Assembly: GCA_014529385.2 (NCBI GenBank)
Contig: CM043959.1
Span: 60,526,253-60,590,252 of the forward strand
Direction: 5' to 3'
DNA: 64,000 bases
From: Adiantum capillus-veneris
Taxonomy: Eukaryota > Streptophyta > Polypodiopsida > Polypodiales > Pteridaceae
Shown: one piece after another, positions 1-10,147 of the stretch
How the letters are laid out: each line of letters begins with the position of its first letter
Position numbering within the stretch: the stretch's first letter is position 1
Position numbers and translations under genes: made by a program
The notes under the pieces: model-generated
What the model was told of the DNA's origin: nothing
Database searches by the model: none
Seen by the model: only the letters and a program-made list of their open reading frames with translations

Positions 1-473
1 GACGCTTACTTTCTTTCAAGTAGGGGGGATGTCACAAATTGCTGACGTGTCAAGCCACAAGAGAACGGAGCCAACCCGCAGATCTCAGCTGAGGGGCCTA
101 AACCCTAGAAGAAGCAGCAGAAGAAGTTTTACCAACTTGCAAAGTCTTGCCGAGAGGCCTATTTTTACAAAAGAGTTCCCACCAACTTATGGGCCCCCGT
201 TCGATAGGGCCGAAGTGACTAAAGGCATTAAAATAAAGCACCCAAGAAACTAGCATGGAAAACTGATGACGGGGTGTAACCGACTTGGACACTCCAAGTC
301 AAGAATCAATCACCACAGCACCAAATAACCACTTTAAAACAATTCACAGATCACATTAGATTTGCATTGGCCCGGCGGAGTTCCGTGCCTAGAGATATTG
401 GCGTCAAAGATTGGCGCCCCTTTCGGTATTTCTTTATGTATTAAATCAATGTCAAAGTACAAGAGAGCGGTTA
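1..473 (+). mobile_element. Gypsy polypurine tract and start of a 3' LTR
   Basis: A purine tract at about 19-29 is followed directly by TGTCACA at 30, the layout expected where internal gypsy sequence meets its 3' LTR. The first ~20 bases of this LTR resemble the LTR start of the minus-strand element next door (read from 882 leftwards), so the two belong to related families. The rest of the element would lie left of the window. The right end of the LTR is not clear; it probably abuts the opposite-facing LTR near 420-474. No gene is seen. Confidence 0.5.
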
Positions 474-882
474 GGGTTTCACTCTCAGACTCTTTGCCAG
501 ATGTGTTGCACAGTGAGCCCTAAACCACCTATTTAAAGATTACAAGGGATGCCCAAAAGCAGAGCCCCAAAAGCTTCCAAAATTAAAAAGCAAAAATTCT
601 CTCTCTCTTAAGAGAGTAAAACTAAAGCAATCAATTTTTCTTCTCTCTTGGCCCATGCGTAGAGAAAAGCGGGGAATTTGCGTCGCTAGCTGGGCTTACT
701 TTTCAGCTCTGTAAAACCCGGAAACTTCCGTACTGTTGCCACGTGGCATTACAGTCGCCAGGTTAGGGTTTCAGCCACTTTAGGGTTTCAGCTAGCAGTT
801 AGGGTTAGGGTTTCTGCAAATAAGGGTTTCTGGCAAAAATTAGGGTTTCTGCTCTGGGTAGCCACGTCATCACTTTGTGACA
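474..882 (-). repeat. 3' LTR of the minus-strand gypsy element
   Basis: This segment is clearly similar to 4673-5119. Read on the minus strand it starts TGTCACA at 882, directly after a polypurine tract (complement at 883-898). A TATA-like CTTTAAATAG sits near 531-540 in both LTR copies. The left border is set only by where similarity to the other LTR stops; the true LTR may run further left. Confidence 0.75.
760..858 (-). promoter_or_regulatory. Telo-box cluster in the LTR
   Basis: At least five copies of TTAGGGTTT or close variants (telo-box AAACCCTAA on the element's strand) lie within about 100 bp. The same cluster occurs in the partner LTR at about 4997-5085. In plants telo-boxes are known binding sites for telomere-repeat-binding factors in promoters. 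A role in transcription of this element is inferred. Confidence 0.55.
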
Positions 883-1531
883 TACCCCCCTCTTGAAAGC
901 ATTGTAATCGCCCGCGATTACTCCTGCAAAACCGACAAAAGCCATAAACCGTGTTAGCAGACACTGATTGTTAGTACCTACGTATGCAAAACACACGTCT
1001 AGCACATGTACCAATCGACAATCGACAATCACATCACAAGACATCACTCGACATCACAGGACATCACATGACATTTAACATTCATTCGGATCTTAGACCA
1101 TGGCTTATTGGCACTGTAGCTAGCAATCGCATCTAGGTCCAATGGGGACCTCATCGATGTCCGATTGATTAACCCCTATTGCAACCATGTCTATTCGAGA
1201 TCAATCAAACCGAAATGCTGTAGTCATTTCGTCTATCAGTTCCTGCACTTAAAAGAAGTCAAGAACAAATCACTATCGTAATCAGGATTTCCATTTCATA
1301 AAGTCATACAACAGAATACTGTCAGCTTTCAGTATCCCTGAAGCTCAAAGAGACACCAGTGACTCTAGTATCTAAATCAAGGCATCTGTTGACAAAGGAG
1401 CGGAGTAACTCTCCTCTTGTTCATCACATTGCAACAGATCTCTGGCAAAGCTGAATTCTGGGTTCCGTTTGGAGTAAACTATTCTAAACCAAAAGCATCG
1501 AGGTAAAGTTTCACAATCTGAGGAGTATCTG
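883..1531 (-). other. 3' non-coding part of the gypsy element with PPT
   Basis: On the minus strand a polypurine tract (about 898-883) runs straight into the LTR at 882, as expected for plus-strand priming. The rest, up to the end of the integrase reading frame, shows no coding potential I can recognise. Confidence 0.6.
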
Positions 1532-2167
1532 CTAGGTCCCCTTCCTCCATCCACTTGCATCTAATGCAGGGTAGTTCTTGAATTTAACCAAGAACTGCCT
1601 TCGGACTTTACCTTTATTCTTCGTATCCTTATGTGCCAAAATCTGTTTAGGAACAAGGATCTCCTTGTTTTCTTCCACTTCGGGTTGCTTATCAGGCTCC
1701 CCATCATCAGGCATATCACCCTTAAACGGTTTCAAAAGACTCACATGAAATGCATTGTGAATCCTCCAAGTATCTGGCAGTTTCAATCGGAAGGAGACAT
1801 CATTTATCTTTTCAGTGATCTGGAAAGGTCCGTAGTATCGCATACTAAGCTTTGGAAAAAGCCTCTCCTTTCCCTTTTTCTTTCTCAGGCGTGCCTTCTC
1901 AAAACGTAAGAGCACCCAATCATCCTCCTTCATTTTCAAGTCGCGACGATGGCGATCCGCTGCCTTTTTCTGTCGTTCTTGAGACTTCCGCAAAGTCTCG
2001 CGAACCTTGGCAAAAGCCGTATCCAAATCTCGCGTATATTCATCCGCTTCAAAGATCTTATCTTTCGTGCTTAGGAAGGGTGGAACCTTTGCAGCACCTT
2101 CAACAATCTCAAATGGCGCCTTCCCCGTCGAAGAGTGTATCGTGTTATTGTAGGCAAATTCCACCAA
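1532..2167 (-). pseudogene. Gypsy integrase C-terminal part with chromodomain-like tail
   Basis: The 211-residue frame begins within the integrase core (VEFAYNNTIHSSTGKAPFE), continues through the conserved C-terminal block (RYYGPFQI...IHNAFHVSLLKPFKG) and ends in a chromodomain-like segment with FLVKFKNYP. Integrase joins element cDNA to host DNA; chromodomains in this group are thought to guide insertion to particular chromatin. A frame break separates it from the core at ~2170-2186. It is a remnant, not a working protein. Confidence 0.85.
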
Positions 2168-2185
2168 AGGTAAGTACTTTTCCCC

Positions 2186-2982
2186 TCATTGAGTCTTCTG
2201 ATCTAGATATAAACCTAGAACCACTGAATTTGCAATCTCCGATTGCCTATCAATCTGCGGGTGGAACGATGACGAGAACTGCAACCGCGTGCCAATGTTC
2301 TCCCAAATTGCCTTCCAAAACAAACTCGTAAATCTGGGGTCTCTGTCGGAGAGAATCGTCTTAGGCATGCCATGTAATCTGAAGATCTGGGCCACAAACA
2401 CTCTCGCTAAGTGATCTAGCTTGACTGTTTTCTTCACTGGAATGAAATGAGGCTATTTGCTAAATCTGTCAATAACAGTCCAGATACCATGGTGACCACT
2501 CTGTGTTCTTGGGAGATCAAAAATGAAATCCATTGCAATACTTTCCCAGGGGTGGGTGAGTATGGGTAAAGGCTGTAACATCCCTGTGCCTTATGCCTGT
2601 CAAACTTGACCTTCTGGGATACTAAGCAACTGCGCACAAACTCTTCCACATCCTTTTTGAGTCTCGTCCAAAAGAAGTATCTCTCTACCCCTTTCATGGT
2701 GGTAGCAATGCCGCGGTGACCCGTAAAAGGTGGACAGTGGCATTCAGTCATAACCTTTTTCCTCAACGGCTGTGTAATGCACAACATGGTTTTTCTCATC
2801 AAGTAGCCTTCCTGAATGGAGTATCCTGCTACTGTCTCCCCATCCCGTATCCGTGTGAAAATATCTGCAAAATCTGTATGTGTGGCATACTGGTCGACCA
2901 TATCCTCGAAGCTCCTATGATGTATTGCGGAAATAGCCAGAACCAACGGCTTCCGATAGAAAGCATCTGCCACTACCTGATG
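2186..2982 (-). pseudogene. Gypsy integrase zinc-binding and core remnant
   Basis: Two overlapping frames carry the H2C2-type N-terminal region (HRGIATTMKGVERYFFW, CLVSQKVKFDRH) and the catalytic core with SDRDPRF and QSEIANS, so the second Asp and the Glu of the D,D35E triad are readable. The first Asp region (around DFIFDLP) needs a frame change. The frame starts with VVADAFYRKP, normally the very end of RNase H, and is fused upstream to an RT fragment by the deletion at ~2983. Confidence 0.82.
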
Positions 2983-3789
2983 GAGAGCAATACGGTGAAG
3001 TACTAGGCTGGACAAGACCCTTTTCCAAGAGGTCTTTCACTTGGTTCATAATCTCTTCATTATGCGCTCGGCTCACACGGTAAGGTGGCCGGTTCGGTAT
3101 TGTGCTTCCAGGTATCAGATCAATGGTATGATCTTCAGGACGAGCATGTGGTAACTCGCCTGGTAGGCCCTCTAAGAAGCAATCAGCGTGAGAGTGGAGA
3201 AAATCTCGGTGTTCTTTATCAAGTTTAGACATATTTGTCCTATCCTTATCGTTCAATTCTTTCATAAAGATCAAGTAAACAAACATACTGGATTTCATTA
3301 ATTTTGAAATGGCCGAAGCCGATACAATAGGGACAGACTTGCCCTTCAGTTTAATATCAAGTACAATGGTTCTGCCCTTCTCGATAGTTAAAGTCGCTTT
3401 CCTTGCCCGATAATCGACCACAGCGTTGTTCTTGTGATACCATGGAATTCCCAAGAGAACATCACAACCCTCCAAAGGCATTATAAAGAAGTCCTCATGC
3501 CCCAAATACCTCTGTCAATGCACAACCGAAGTTTGCCAATGACAGGTGTAATGGCTACGTCCTTGTCGGGTGCCGCTAGAACTGCCTCCGCAAGTGGTCC
3601 CATCCGATCGGGAGTGATCTCGAGCCGCGTCTCCAATTCCGGTGAAATGAAGTTGGCCTTGGCTCCTCCATCAAAGAAGATCAGGGCCTCTTGATCTTTC
3701 ACTTTGCCCCAAGCTCGGCAAAGTTCTGTACTCCCGTCCATGGTGTTGGGATCGGTACCCACACAATCTGGAACCAGTCCTGTTTTCAT
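2983..3789 (-). pseudogene. Gypsy protease and RT N-terminus, core deleted
   Basis: The protease reads LIFFDGGAKANFIS: an Asp is present, but DGG replaces the usual D-S/T-G active site. A frame shift near 3495 precedes the second protease half (FFIMPLEGCDVLLGIPWY). Then come the RT entry motifs (RPPYRVSRA, EEIMNQVKDLLEKGLVQPS, SPYCSP). Directly after SPYCSP the sequence jumps to the end of RNase H, losing roughly 1 kb of RT palm and RNase H relative to the fuller element at 8120-17033. Confidence 0.83.
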
Positions 3790-3872
3790 CTTGCCTTTTC
3801 ATCCACGTTCCTCAGTTGCTCTCGGACTCTTAGGACAACGAACCTGTCGTCGTCCTTATCATTCTGTTCTTT

Positions 3873-4124
3873 CTATGCCTTTTTAGGGCACTTCACGGAG
3901 ATATATCCATGTTCCCCGCATCCAAAGCACTTCCCCTCCTTGATGAATCGAGCTCGCTCCTGAGGAGTAAGCTTGGGTCGTGCATCCTTTTTCTCTCGGT
4001 TGCTCTTTTTCTTTCTACTTTCATTCCCAGAAGTCTGTTCGGCTTGTTGTGTCATGGCCTCATCTGTGGGGTAGGTTAGACTGCCAGAGTGAATGGCAAA
4101 GCCCCGCTTCGCATGACTCATCAA
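3873..4124 (-). pseudogene. Gag nucleocapsid zinc-knuckle segment
   Basis: The frame ends in CFGCGEHGYISVKC, a CCHC knuckle (C-x2-C-x4-H-x4-C) in which the His position is Tyr, so zinc binding is probably lost. A basic stretch (SRKKKSNREKKDARPK) precedes it, as usual for RNA-binding nucleocapsid regions. It lies between the gag capsid remnant and protease. Confidence 0.75.
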
Positions 4125-4145
4125 CTCTTGAATAGAAGCTGACTA

Positions 4146-4625
4146 CTACTCCAAGTAGTGATCTCGGATCTTTGTAGGTAGACCCAAGGTAAACCTCTCA
4201 ATCTGTTCTCTGAACGAGATCTTCTTGAATGAAGAGGCGGGTAGAAAAGAGCTCCAGAATCTCTCACAGTAAGCATTTATTGTATCTTTCTTGGTCATCC
4301 GAAGATGGTTCCAAGCAGCTTGTATATCGCGTTTATACTCTTTCGTCAACCAAGAAGAAATAAAAAGCTTCTTAAATTTCAGCCATTTAACTAGCGCACT
4401 CTTGTTTAGAAGAAGCGTGGACCACCAAGTGCGAGCATTCCCCTTAAAGTAAGAGGGAGCTCTCCAAATCTTGGAGTGCTCTGAGTAGCGTCCTCCCACA
4501 AAAGCGATGTCAAACTGCTGTATAAAAGACAAAGCCTTCGAAGCATTTGAGTATCTTGAAAAAGTATCAAATTTGGAGTGTCCACCTTCCTTAAACTCTC
4601 GGACTTTCTTGCTTTTATCTTCCAA
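4146..4625 (-). pseudogene. Gypsy gag capsid segment
   Basis: The 159-residue frame contains the plant gypsy Gag core pattern: ALSFIQQFDIAF, ARTWWSTLL and INAYCERFW, followed by a QIERFTLGLPTKIRD block. It resembles the gag of the fuller element at 10946-11460 closely in layout. Gag forms the particle that packages element RNA. The downstream zinc knuckle lies in another frame. The frame begins unusually near the LTR because the leader was lost. Confidence 0.83.
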
Positions 4626-4672
4626 AAAGTCATACTGGTTGGCTTTATAAAAATTCTTCTTGTTCGCATAAA

Positions 4673-4824
4673 AGTTTCACTCTCAGACTCTGTGTCCAGA
4701 TGCTCTGCAGAGTGAGCCCTAAACCACCTATTTAAAGATTACAAATGATGCCCAAAAGCAGAGCCCCAAAAGCTTCCAAAATTTAAAAGTAGAAATTCTC
4801 TCAAGAGAGTAAAAATAAAGCAAT

Positions 4825-4891
<67 letters not shown>

Positions 4892-5119
4892 CACGCGTAG
4901 AGAAAAGCAGGGAATTTGCGTCGCTAGCTGGGCTTGCTTTTCATCTCCGTAAAATCGGGAAACTTCCGTACTACTGCCACGTGGCATTTCAGCCGCCATG
5001 TTAGGGTTTCAGCCACCAGCTAGGGCTAGGGTTTCCAGAAATTAGGGTTTGCAGGAATTAGGATTTCTGGCAGAAATTAGGGTTTCTGCTCTCGGTAGCC
5101 ACGTTGTCACTTTGTGACA
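4673..5119 (-). repeat. 5' LTR of the minus-strand gypsy element
   Basis: This is the partner of 474-882, sharing GTTTCACTCTCAGACTC at the left and TTTGTGACA at the right. It has a greatly expanded CT tract and its own telo-box cluster. The LTR-gag junction lacks a recognisable PBS, so the inner end of the LTR is probably deleted. Confidence 0.75.
4828..4890. repeat. (CT)n microsatellite inside the LTR
   Basis: About 31 uninterrupted CT units. The partner LTR has only a short CT stretch near 598-607, so this expansion happened after insertion. Confidence 0.95.
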
Positions 5120-6234
5120 CGTGGCACCTGCTGAATGGATCCCCTGCAAAACGCGTTGACTTGCTGACGTGGCAGCTTGTACGGATTTTCACGTTTTGTG
5201 TTGATAGGTGCTGACGCGGCAGGTGTACGGGTTCTCTAAAATCGCTTTGGTAGCTTTTTGACCAGTTGCTTTTGAGTTTGAATGCTTTTCATGCAGACTG
5301 CTGTTAGAGGCCAAGGGCCTTTCAATATGACCCTTGGGCTCTCACTCTTGCAGTCCACCCCCGGGAGGTGCAGAGCAGAGCCATGGGCGTTGTACTGAGT
5401 TCAAGCAATATGAAGAAATACCGAGAGGGGCGCCTAGGTTTGGGGCCAGTGCGCTCTTGGGGTGAAACTCCGCCACTCCCCCGTCTCTCGTGTCATGCAT
5501 CTCTCTGAGCTCAGTTGTTATTTGCAGTGCTTAAAGTTGTTCAGTCTGTTCTTTTCCTCTGGCACGTGGTCTCGTCCCCGTGACAATGTCTGTTTTGAGG
5601 GAGGTCCTGCAGATGTAGTTTGCAATTCACTCATTACATATGGTGGTCGTAGTAGCTCTCTAAGAACCCTTATCATTGGACAGTTGATATCTCAGCAATC
5701 TAGGTGATCTTGATTCTCTGGATACCCTTGGAGCGCTTGCCACAACTATGCCAAACCGCCCTTGGTTACTTAAGAGGAAAAAGCTAGAGAGGGGGCAAAT
5801 GCCACACAGAGAATGCTGAGAGCGAGATTAAGGTTAGGGCCATCAGTTTAAAAACTGGCTATGTGGGTGCTGACCCATAGGAGAAGAGGTCCAGCCCACT
5901 GCCAGTCTATTGGGTGATCAACTACATGGGTCAACAAGCTGTATATAGGCATGTCTACCTCCTATATGGCCGGGCACAACCACAATACAGTCCCCCACGG
6001 CCCCAATCTGCTCTTGGGAAATACGAGAGCTACCTACAGACAGGAGCCCATTCATACGGCGGATCTGTCTTTGTGCAAAACATACTTGCTGTTGACGAGC
6101 AGAAAGAAGCCGTTTGATGTTCTGTTCTTTTTCTTTAATGGTAGCGTTGCATATGCTATTTATTTTGATGCAGTTTACTTGTCATTCCCAATTTTACTCA
6201 TGTCCTTCCTGATATAGCTCTTCGTTTTTTGTAG
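5120..6234. other. No recognisable gene; probably intron of the invertase
   Basis: Short open frames here match nothing I recognise. The stretch ends in a pyrimidine-rich tract and AG acceptor (TTTTTTGTAG) just before the invertase exon, so at least its right part is best read as intron. No upstream invertase exon is visible anywhere to the left in the window. Confidence 0.5.
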
Positions 6235-6524
6235 TGCTATTGTGGTTATTCACAGCGGCTTGCATCAAGACAGGCAGGCCACAGATGGCAAGAAGGGCGA
6301 TTGAACTTGCGGAACAAAGGCTTTCAAAGGACCATTGGCCTGAATATTATGACGGCAAGCTCGGAAGGTACATAGGCAAGCAAGCGCGAAAGATGCAGAC
6401 TTGGTCTGTTGCAGGCTATCTGGTGGCCAAGATGATGCTCGAGGACCCATCGCACTTGGGCATGATTGCCTTGGAGGAGGACAAGAAAATGAAGCCCACT
6501 CTCACCAGATCTGCTTCATTCTAG
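6235..6524 (+). CDS. Alkaline/neutral invertase (GH100), last exon
   Basis: The reading frame gives [53 protein letters not shown] and [15 protein letters not shown], the highly conserved C-terminal end of plant alkaline/neutral invertases, which cleave sucrose to glucose and fructose in cytosol or organelles. The exon starts after the acceptor AG at 6233-6234; the first two bases complete a Val codon. It ends with TAG at 6522-6524. Only ~96 of the family's usual 550-650 residues are present. Either the other exons lie left of the window beyond a transposon-filled intron, or this is an orphaned exon. The frame itself is undamaged. Confidence 0.88.
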
Positions 6525-6597
6525 ATCAAATTTGATGGGTAGAGGCTAGGAGTATTTAGAAAATTTTATTGTATGCCTTGAGGGTACCCTGTCCTAT

Positions 6598-6603
6598 AAT
6601 AAA
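6598..6603 (+). terminator. Polyadenylation signal of the invertase exon
   Basis: AATAAA lies about 75 bp downstream of the stop codon, preceded by a T-rich stretch, as expected for a plant 3' UTR. Confidence 0.5.
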
Positions 6604-6671
6604 TTTATAGAAAACTAGCTGGAAGGTTTTGTCTGAGCATCAGCATTTTGTTGCCCTGTGCTCTCTTAAAC

Positions 6672-6672
<1 letters not shown>

Positions 6673-6713
<41 letters not shown>
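6673..6713. repeat. Homopolymer of 41 C
   Basis: An uninterrupted C tract followed by ACCGGCCGCGGG. No matching G tract or inverted repeat is visible nearby. Length may be unreliable if it comes from an assembly. Confidence 0.9.
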
Positions 6714-8114
6714 ACCGGCCGCGGGTTGCCCAAAATGCTAGGATCTGATGGGTGATCAATTTGGTTTGTACTATGGTACTTGGTGAGTCAGGTTTTGTTG
6801 CGTTTAGAAAAGAAGCATGTTTGACAGTGGCTAACCTTGACAGTAAAGGCCTTAACGAATTTTGCCGTTATCAGATTCTCTTGACAATCAATATCGACAA
6901 TGAAGAAGTGTTCCCAATGTCAGTCTCCTAGTTGAATGATGATTCACAAGGAAAAATGTGCAACTTGCGTAGCCTGCTAACAATAAAATTTGCTTTCCAT
7001 AACCATCCTAGTTGATTTTTTATGAAGAAGTCTTGCGGTAGGTTTGAGTCGACTTGTCGATGATATGAGCAGAGTTTTGAATGTTCACAATAAGAAGTGT
7101 GGAAAGATTATTCCTGAAATTGTTGCAAAGCTCATCAAACATTGAAAAAGAGACTCATTGATGGGGTATTTGTAAATTTTGATAATGTCTAGTGATCAAG
7201 CTATTATTCTGCGCATTGTTTGCATTCATCCCATTAACAACGCTCTTTTCCGTGTTCGTTAAAGGCTCTCTCCAAAAGACCTCCCAACGGAGATAAGAGG
7301 TTTGAATTGAAAGAGCATTGGAAATCCTACATATCAACTGCAGACAAAAGTCGTCTAGATGACTAAGCAGGTGTCTACTTTGGGGACGAAAATTCAAAGG
7401 AGCTGCAACCAACCGAGTCAAAAGTGGTTGCCAGCAAAAATATGGCAAGATCCACCTGAAAACCAAAGAAGAATCTATCATAGACATTTTGCTCTATTAA
7501 AGATTGATAAGGTGAGGAGGTACAGCTAACATGAAAATCTCGCAGACGCAATATCATTGCAATAACCAATGATCTATGAACACATGGAATGTAATTGTTG
7601 CCCCAAAACAAATTGAGGCTGGGCATAGGCAAGAATGTAGAGAAGAGGAGCGTGGCTTGTGCGTCTCTTGTATCCTCTCTTGGCTCTCTCATTGTGGTGG
7701 TCTTCTCTTGCATGCTTTCATCTTGTCTTTTATGACAATCTGTGTGAGCATTGATGGTGTATGTGTGAAGAGAGCGAGCACATACGTTTGAAACTTGATG
7801 GAAACCATCAAGGTAGAGAGTTGAGGGGCAATGGATCTGGACCGTACATCCACTGTCCATTACTGAGCGGAATTCAACACTGCAGTTGTCGGATCTACAA
7901 CATGTGAGCAGGCAAAATCCATAGTTTGCACCTCCAATGAGGTAATGGCAGGTCAACAGTGGGAATGGGATGAGGTGATGACACCTCAGCAATCTAATGC
8001 TCTGTGCACCTGTTCGCCATCCTCGCCACTGTGCCCTTTGATTCCTGCCAATTGTCGCCTCTCTTGGCCCCTCTCCTCCTCACTCTTGAGGGCCGGGAAA
8101 GGACACTCGTGTGT
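6714..8114. other. No recognisable gene
   Basis: The longest frame (7375-7992, minus, 205 codons) has no domain I recognise, no repeated motif and an amino-acid mix typical of chance frames. The region ends at the TSD of the gypsy element. Confidence 0.6.
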
Positions 8115-8119
8115 CTTTT

Positions 8120-8500
8120 TGTCATAATAATCAATATCTAATTCTCCTAAATGATTTTCTCATATTAAACTGATCATTTAATATGGGGAAGTGCCAGGGG
8201 AGAAAAAGCTAGAATATTGGTTAAGCTAGCAGACCGGCCACAATAGCGATCCAAAGGAGAGAAAATAGGGATCCAAAGGGGGGGCCATTTGCAAAAGAGC
8301 CATGTGCAACAATGGGCTAAAAAGACCCTAAGGTTCAGCCCATTAAGACTTCCAAAATGCTAAGGTTCCAAAATTCAAAGGTTGTATCCAAAGGTCAACC
8401 CTAGGGAAATTGGATGCTTTGTGTGTGACAAAAGTCTTTGCATATCCCTACATGGGAGGGGGGAGCCCTTCTTCTAGGGGATGAGAGAGAAAGTCACACA

Positions 8501-8538
<38 letters not shown>

Positions 8539-9730
8539 CTCCCTTTACACAAAGGGAATTAGGGACACATGTCAGCTCCCTAGCCCAGATGCCCACAAGG
8601 TGTGCCCAATTCCTATTGGATGGCCTTGGAGGTGGACCAATGAGATTTAGACTAGAGTAAATCTAGTTTAATTAATTTAAAAACACTTAATAAAAGAACC
8701 AATGAGAATTAAGTCTCCTAGAAGACTATTGGACAGTCTCCCAAGGGGTCCAATGAGCATCTAGGAGCCCAATGGCTTGCCTGATTCCTATTGACCAGGA
8801 GGCAAAGGGGTCCAATGAGAGTTTAGTTTAATGATTAAATTACCTAAAGCTCTCCCGAAAGGGGAAAGGGGGACACATGTCAGAAGGCTATCACTTATGC
8901 TGCTTAATAGCCATTGGCTTGACTTGGGGAGGTCCAATGGGGAGTCTGCAAGAGCAATTAGCAAGAGGGCTCGCCCAAGAGAGAGAGGGGGCTGATTTTT
9001 GCAAGGCATTATCACACACACACACTCACACAATCTCATGTGTGAAGAAAGAGAAGACTATCTCTTCCCAAGCTTTAATGGAGAGCTCATCACCTACTCC
9101 AAGCTTATGAGATCGAAGCCTACATCGACACACTCTTGGCTTGTGGATGCAAATCCAACCTAGAGCCAAGCTTCAATGCATGCTCATCTCTTCTATCAAG
9201 CTAATTACTAAGCTAAAGCTATGCTAATATGAGTGATTATGTGAGGAGATGTACATCTTTCTCGTAAGATACTCCTCCTTCCTCTCAATCTACTCTCATA
9301 CCCTGCTAGCTCTCACCATCTTCGAAGGTGTGTGAGGTCTTGGGTCTGAGAACGAGGATAATTAAAGTTGTGTTTGCTAAGTGTTTTGCTTAGTGCATGA
9401 AGCTTTCATCTTCATTGCACTAGCTAGTTTTGAAGGAACACAAAGAATTGTATTGTACAATGTCTCTCTTGATGGGAGAAACCATAATACAAAGCCTTTT
9501 GGAGGGGGGACCGGCTCCATGCAAATCCGGTTCTCAACTGTTGTCAATAGCTTAATTTCTCTCTCTTTGGAAAGTATTGTTGATGCTATCTAACTAGGTG
9601 TTATGCTTTTTGTTGCTCTCTCTACCCAAGCACTCTTGTAATTCTAATTAGGAATCTATTCTAATGAAATGCCCACTATGTTCATGCTAATTTTCGCTAC
9701 ACACAAGTCTTTCGGCCATTAAATGTTACA
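8120..9730 (+). repeat. 5' LTR
   Basis: It aligns along its whole length with 15406-17033. By eye I see roughly 30-40 substitutions plus a length change in a CA repeat (8503-8536 here, 15784-15839 there), concentrated in the first 250 bp. It starts TG, ends CA and is followed immediately by the PBS. Confidence 0.95.
8595..8945 (+). promoter_or_regulatory. CCAAT-box array in the LTR
   Basis: About nine CCAATG/ATTGG motifs occur in both orientations within ~350 bp, several as GTCCAATGAG. The array is kept in the right LTR (about 15900-16245). CCAAT is the known core site of NF-Y. That it drives the LTR promoter is inference; no clear TATA box was placed. Confidence 0.45.
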
Positions 9731-9749
9731 TTGGTATCAAAGCACAAGG
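9731..9749 (+). other. Primer binding site (initiator tRNA-Met type)
   Basis: TTGGTATCAAAGCACAAGG directly abuts the LTR end ACA. TGGTATCA is the usual plant retrotransposon PBS core complementary to the tRNA-Met 3' end; AAAGC for AGAGC is a small deviation. Confidence 0.85.
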
Positions 9750-10147
9750 TTTCTCTTTTCTTGCTCAAGAAGGGAGGTCCTCAAGCTAGCTATAAATGGT
9801 TGGTATTATTAATTGCCTGTGAGTAAGTAGAATAGGGATTTTTGAGCCTTGCAGTGCACCTGTCTTTGTGCAGTTAACGGAGCATCACTGTCGAGAGCTA
9901 TGGTCTTAATAGTGGAGTCCTACGAGGCTTGCCTACGGCTTAACCACTATTGAGATATTAGAAGCTTGACAGGAGCCGGTGCTGTTTTGGTGTCGAAAGA
10001 CCCTCTCTTCTATTCCTTGCAATTAATGGTATTCGAGCCGCGGGTACAGTAGCTTGAGTGCTTTTTCTTAAGGGGTAAAGACGAGTAGCAACTAGGGCTT
10101 GAAGTGCCAAAGTACACCTAAAAAGTTTACACCTAAAAGTTGTTAGA

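Larger units (their letters stand above)
474..5119 (-). mobile_element. Degenerate Ty3/gypsy (chromovirus-like) retrotransposon
   Basis: Two related LTR segments (474-882 and 4673-5119) flank minus-strand gag, zinc-knuckle, protease, partial RT and integrase remnants in the normal gypsy order gag-PR-RT-IN. A chromodomain-like tail containing FKNYP ends the integrase, suggesting a chromovirus. The leader and PBS next to the 5' LTR are missing: gag begins about 50 bp from the LTR block. Most of RT and RNase H is deleted at ~2983. The copy cannot be autonomous. Confidence 0.88.

Noticed and set aside
767-850. Interstitial telomere
   Set aside because: The TTAGGGTTT motifs are separated by unrelated bases and occur in both LTRs, so they are LTR promoter-type motifs rather than a telomeric array.
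7375-7992. Minus-strand 205-codon frame
   Set aside because: No domain, no recognisable homologue, random-looking composition, and no second copy in the window.
9381-9593. 70-codon frame present in both LTRs (also 16684-16896)
   Set aside because: Repeated only because the LTRs are duplicates. It matches no protein I know and lies in non-coding LTR sequence.
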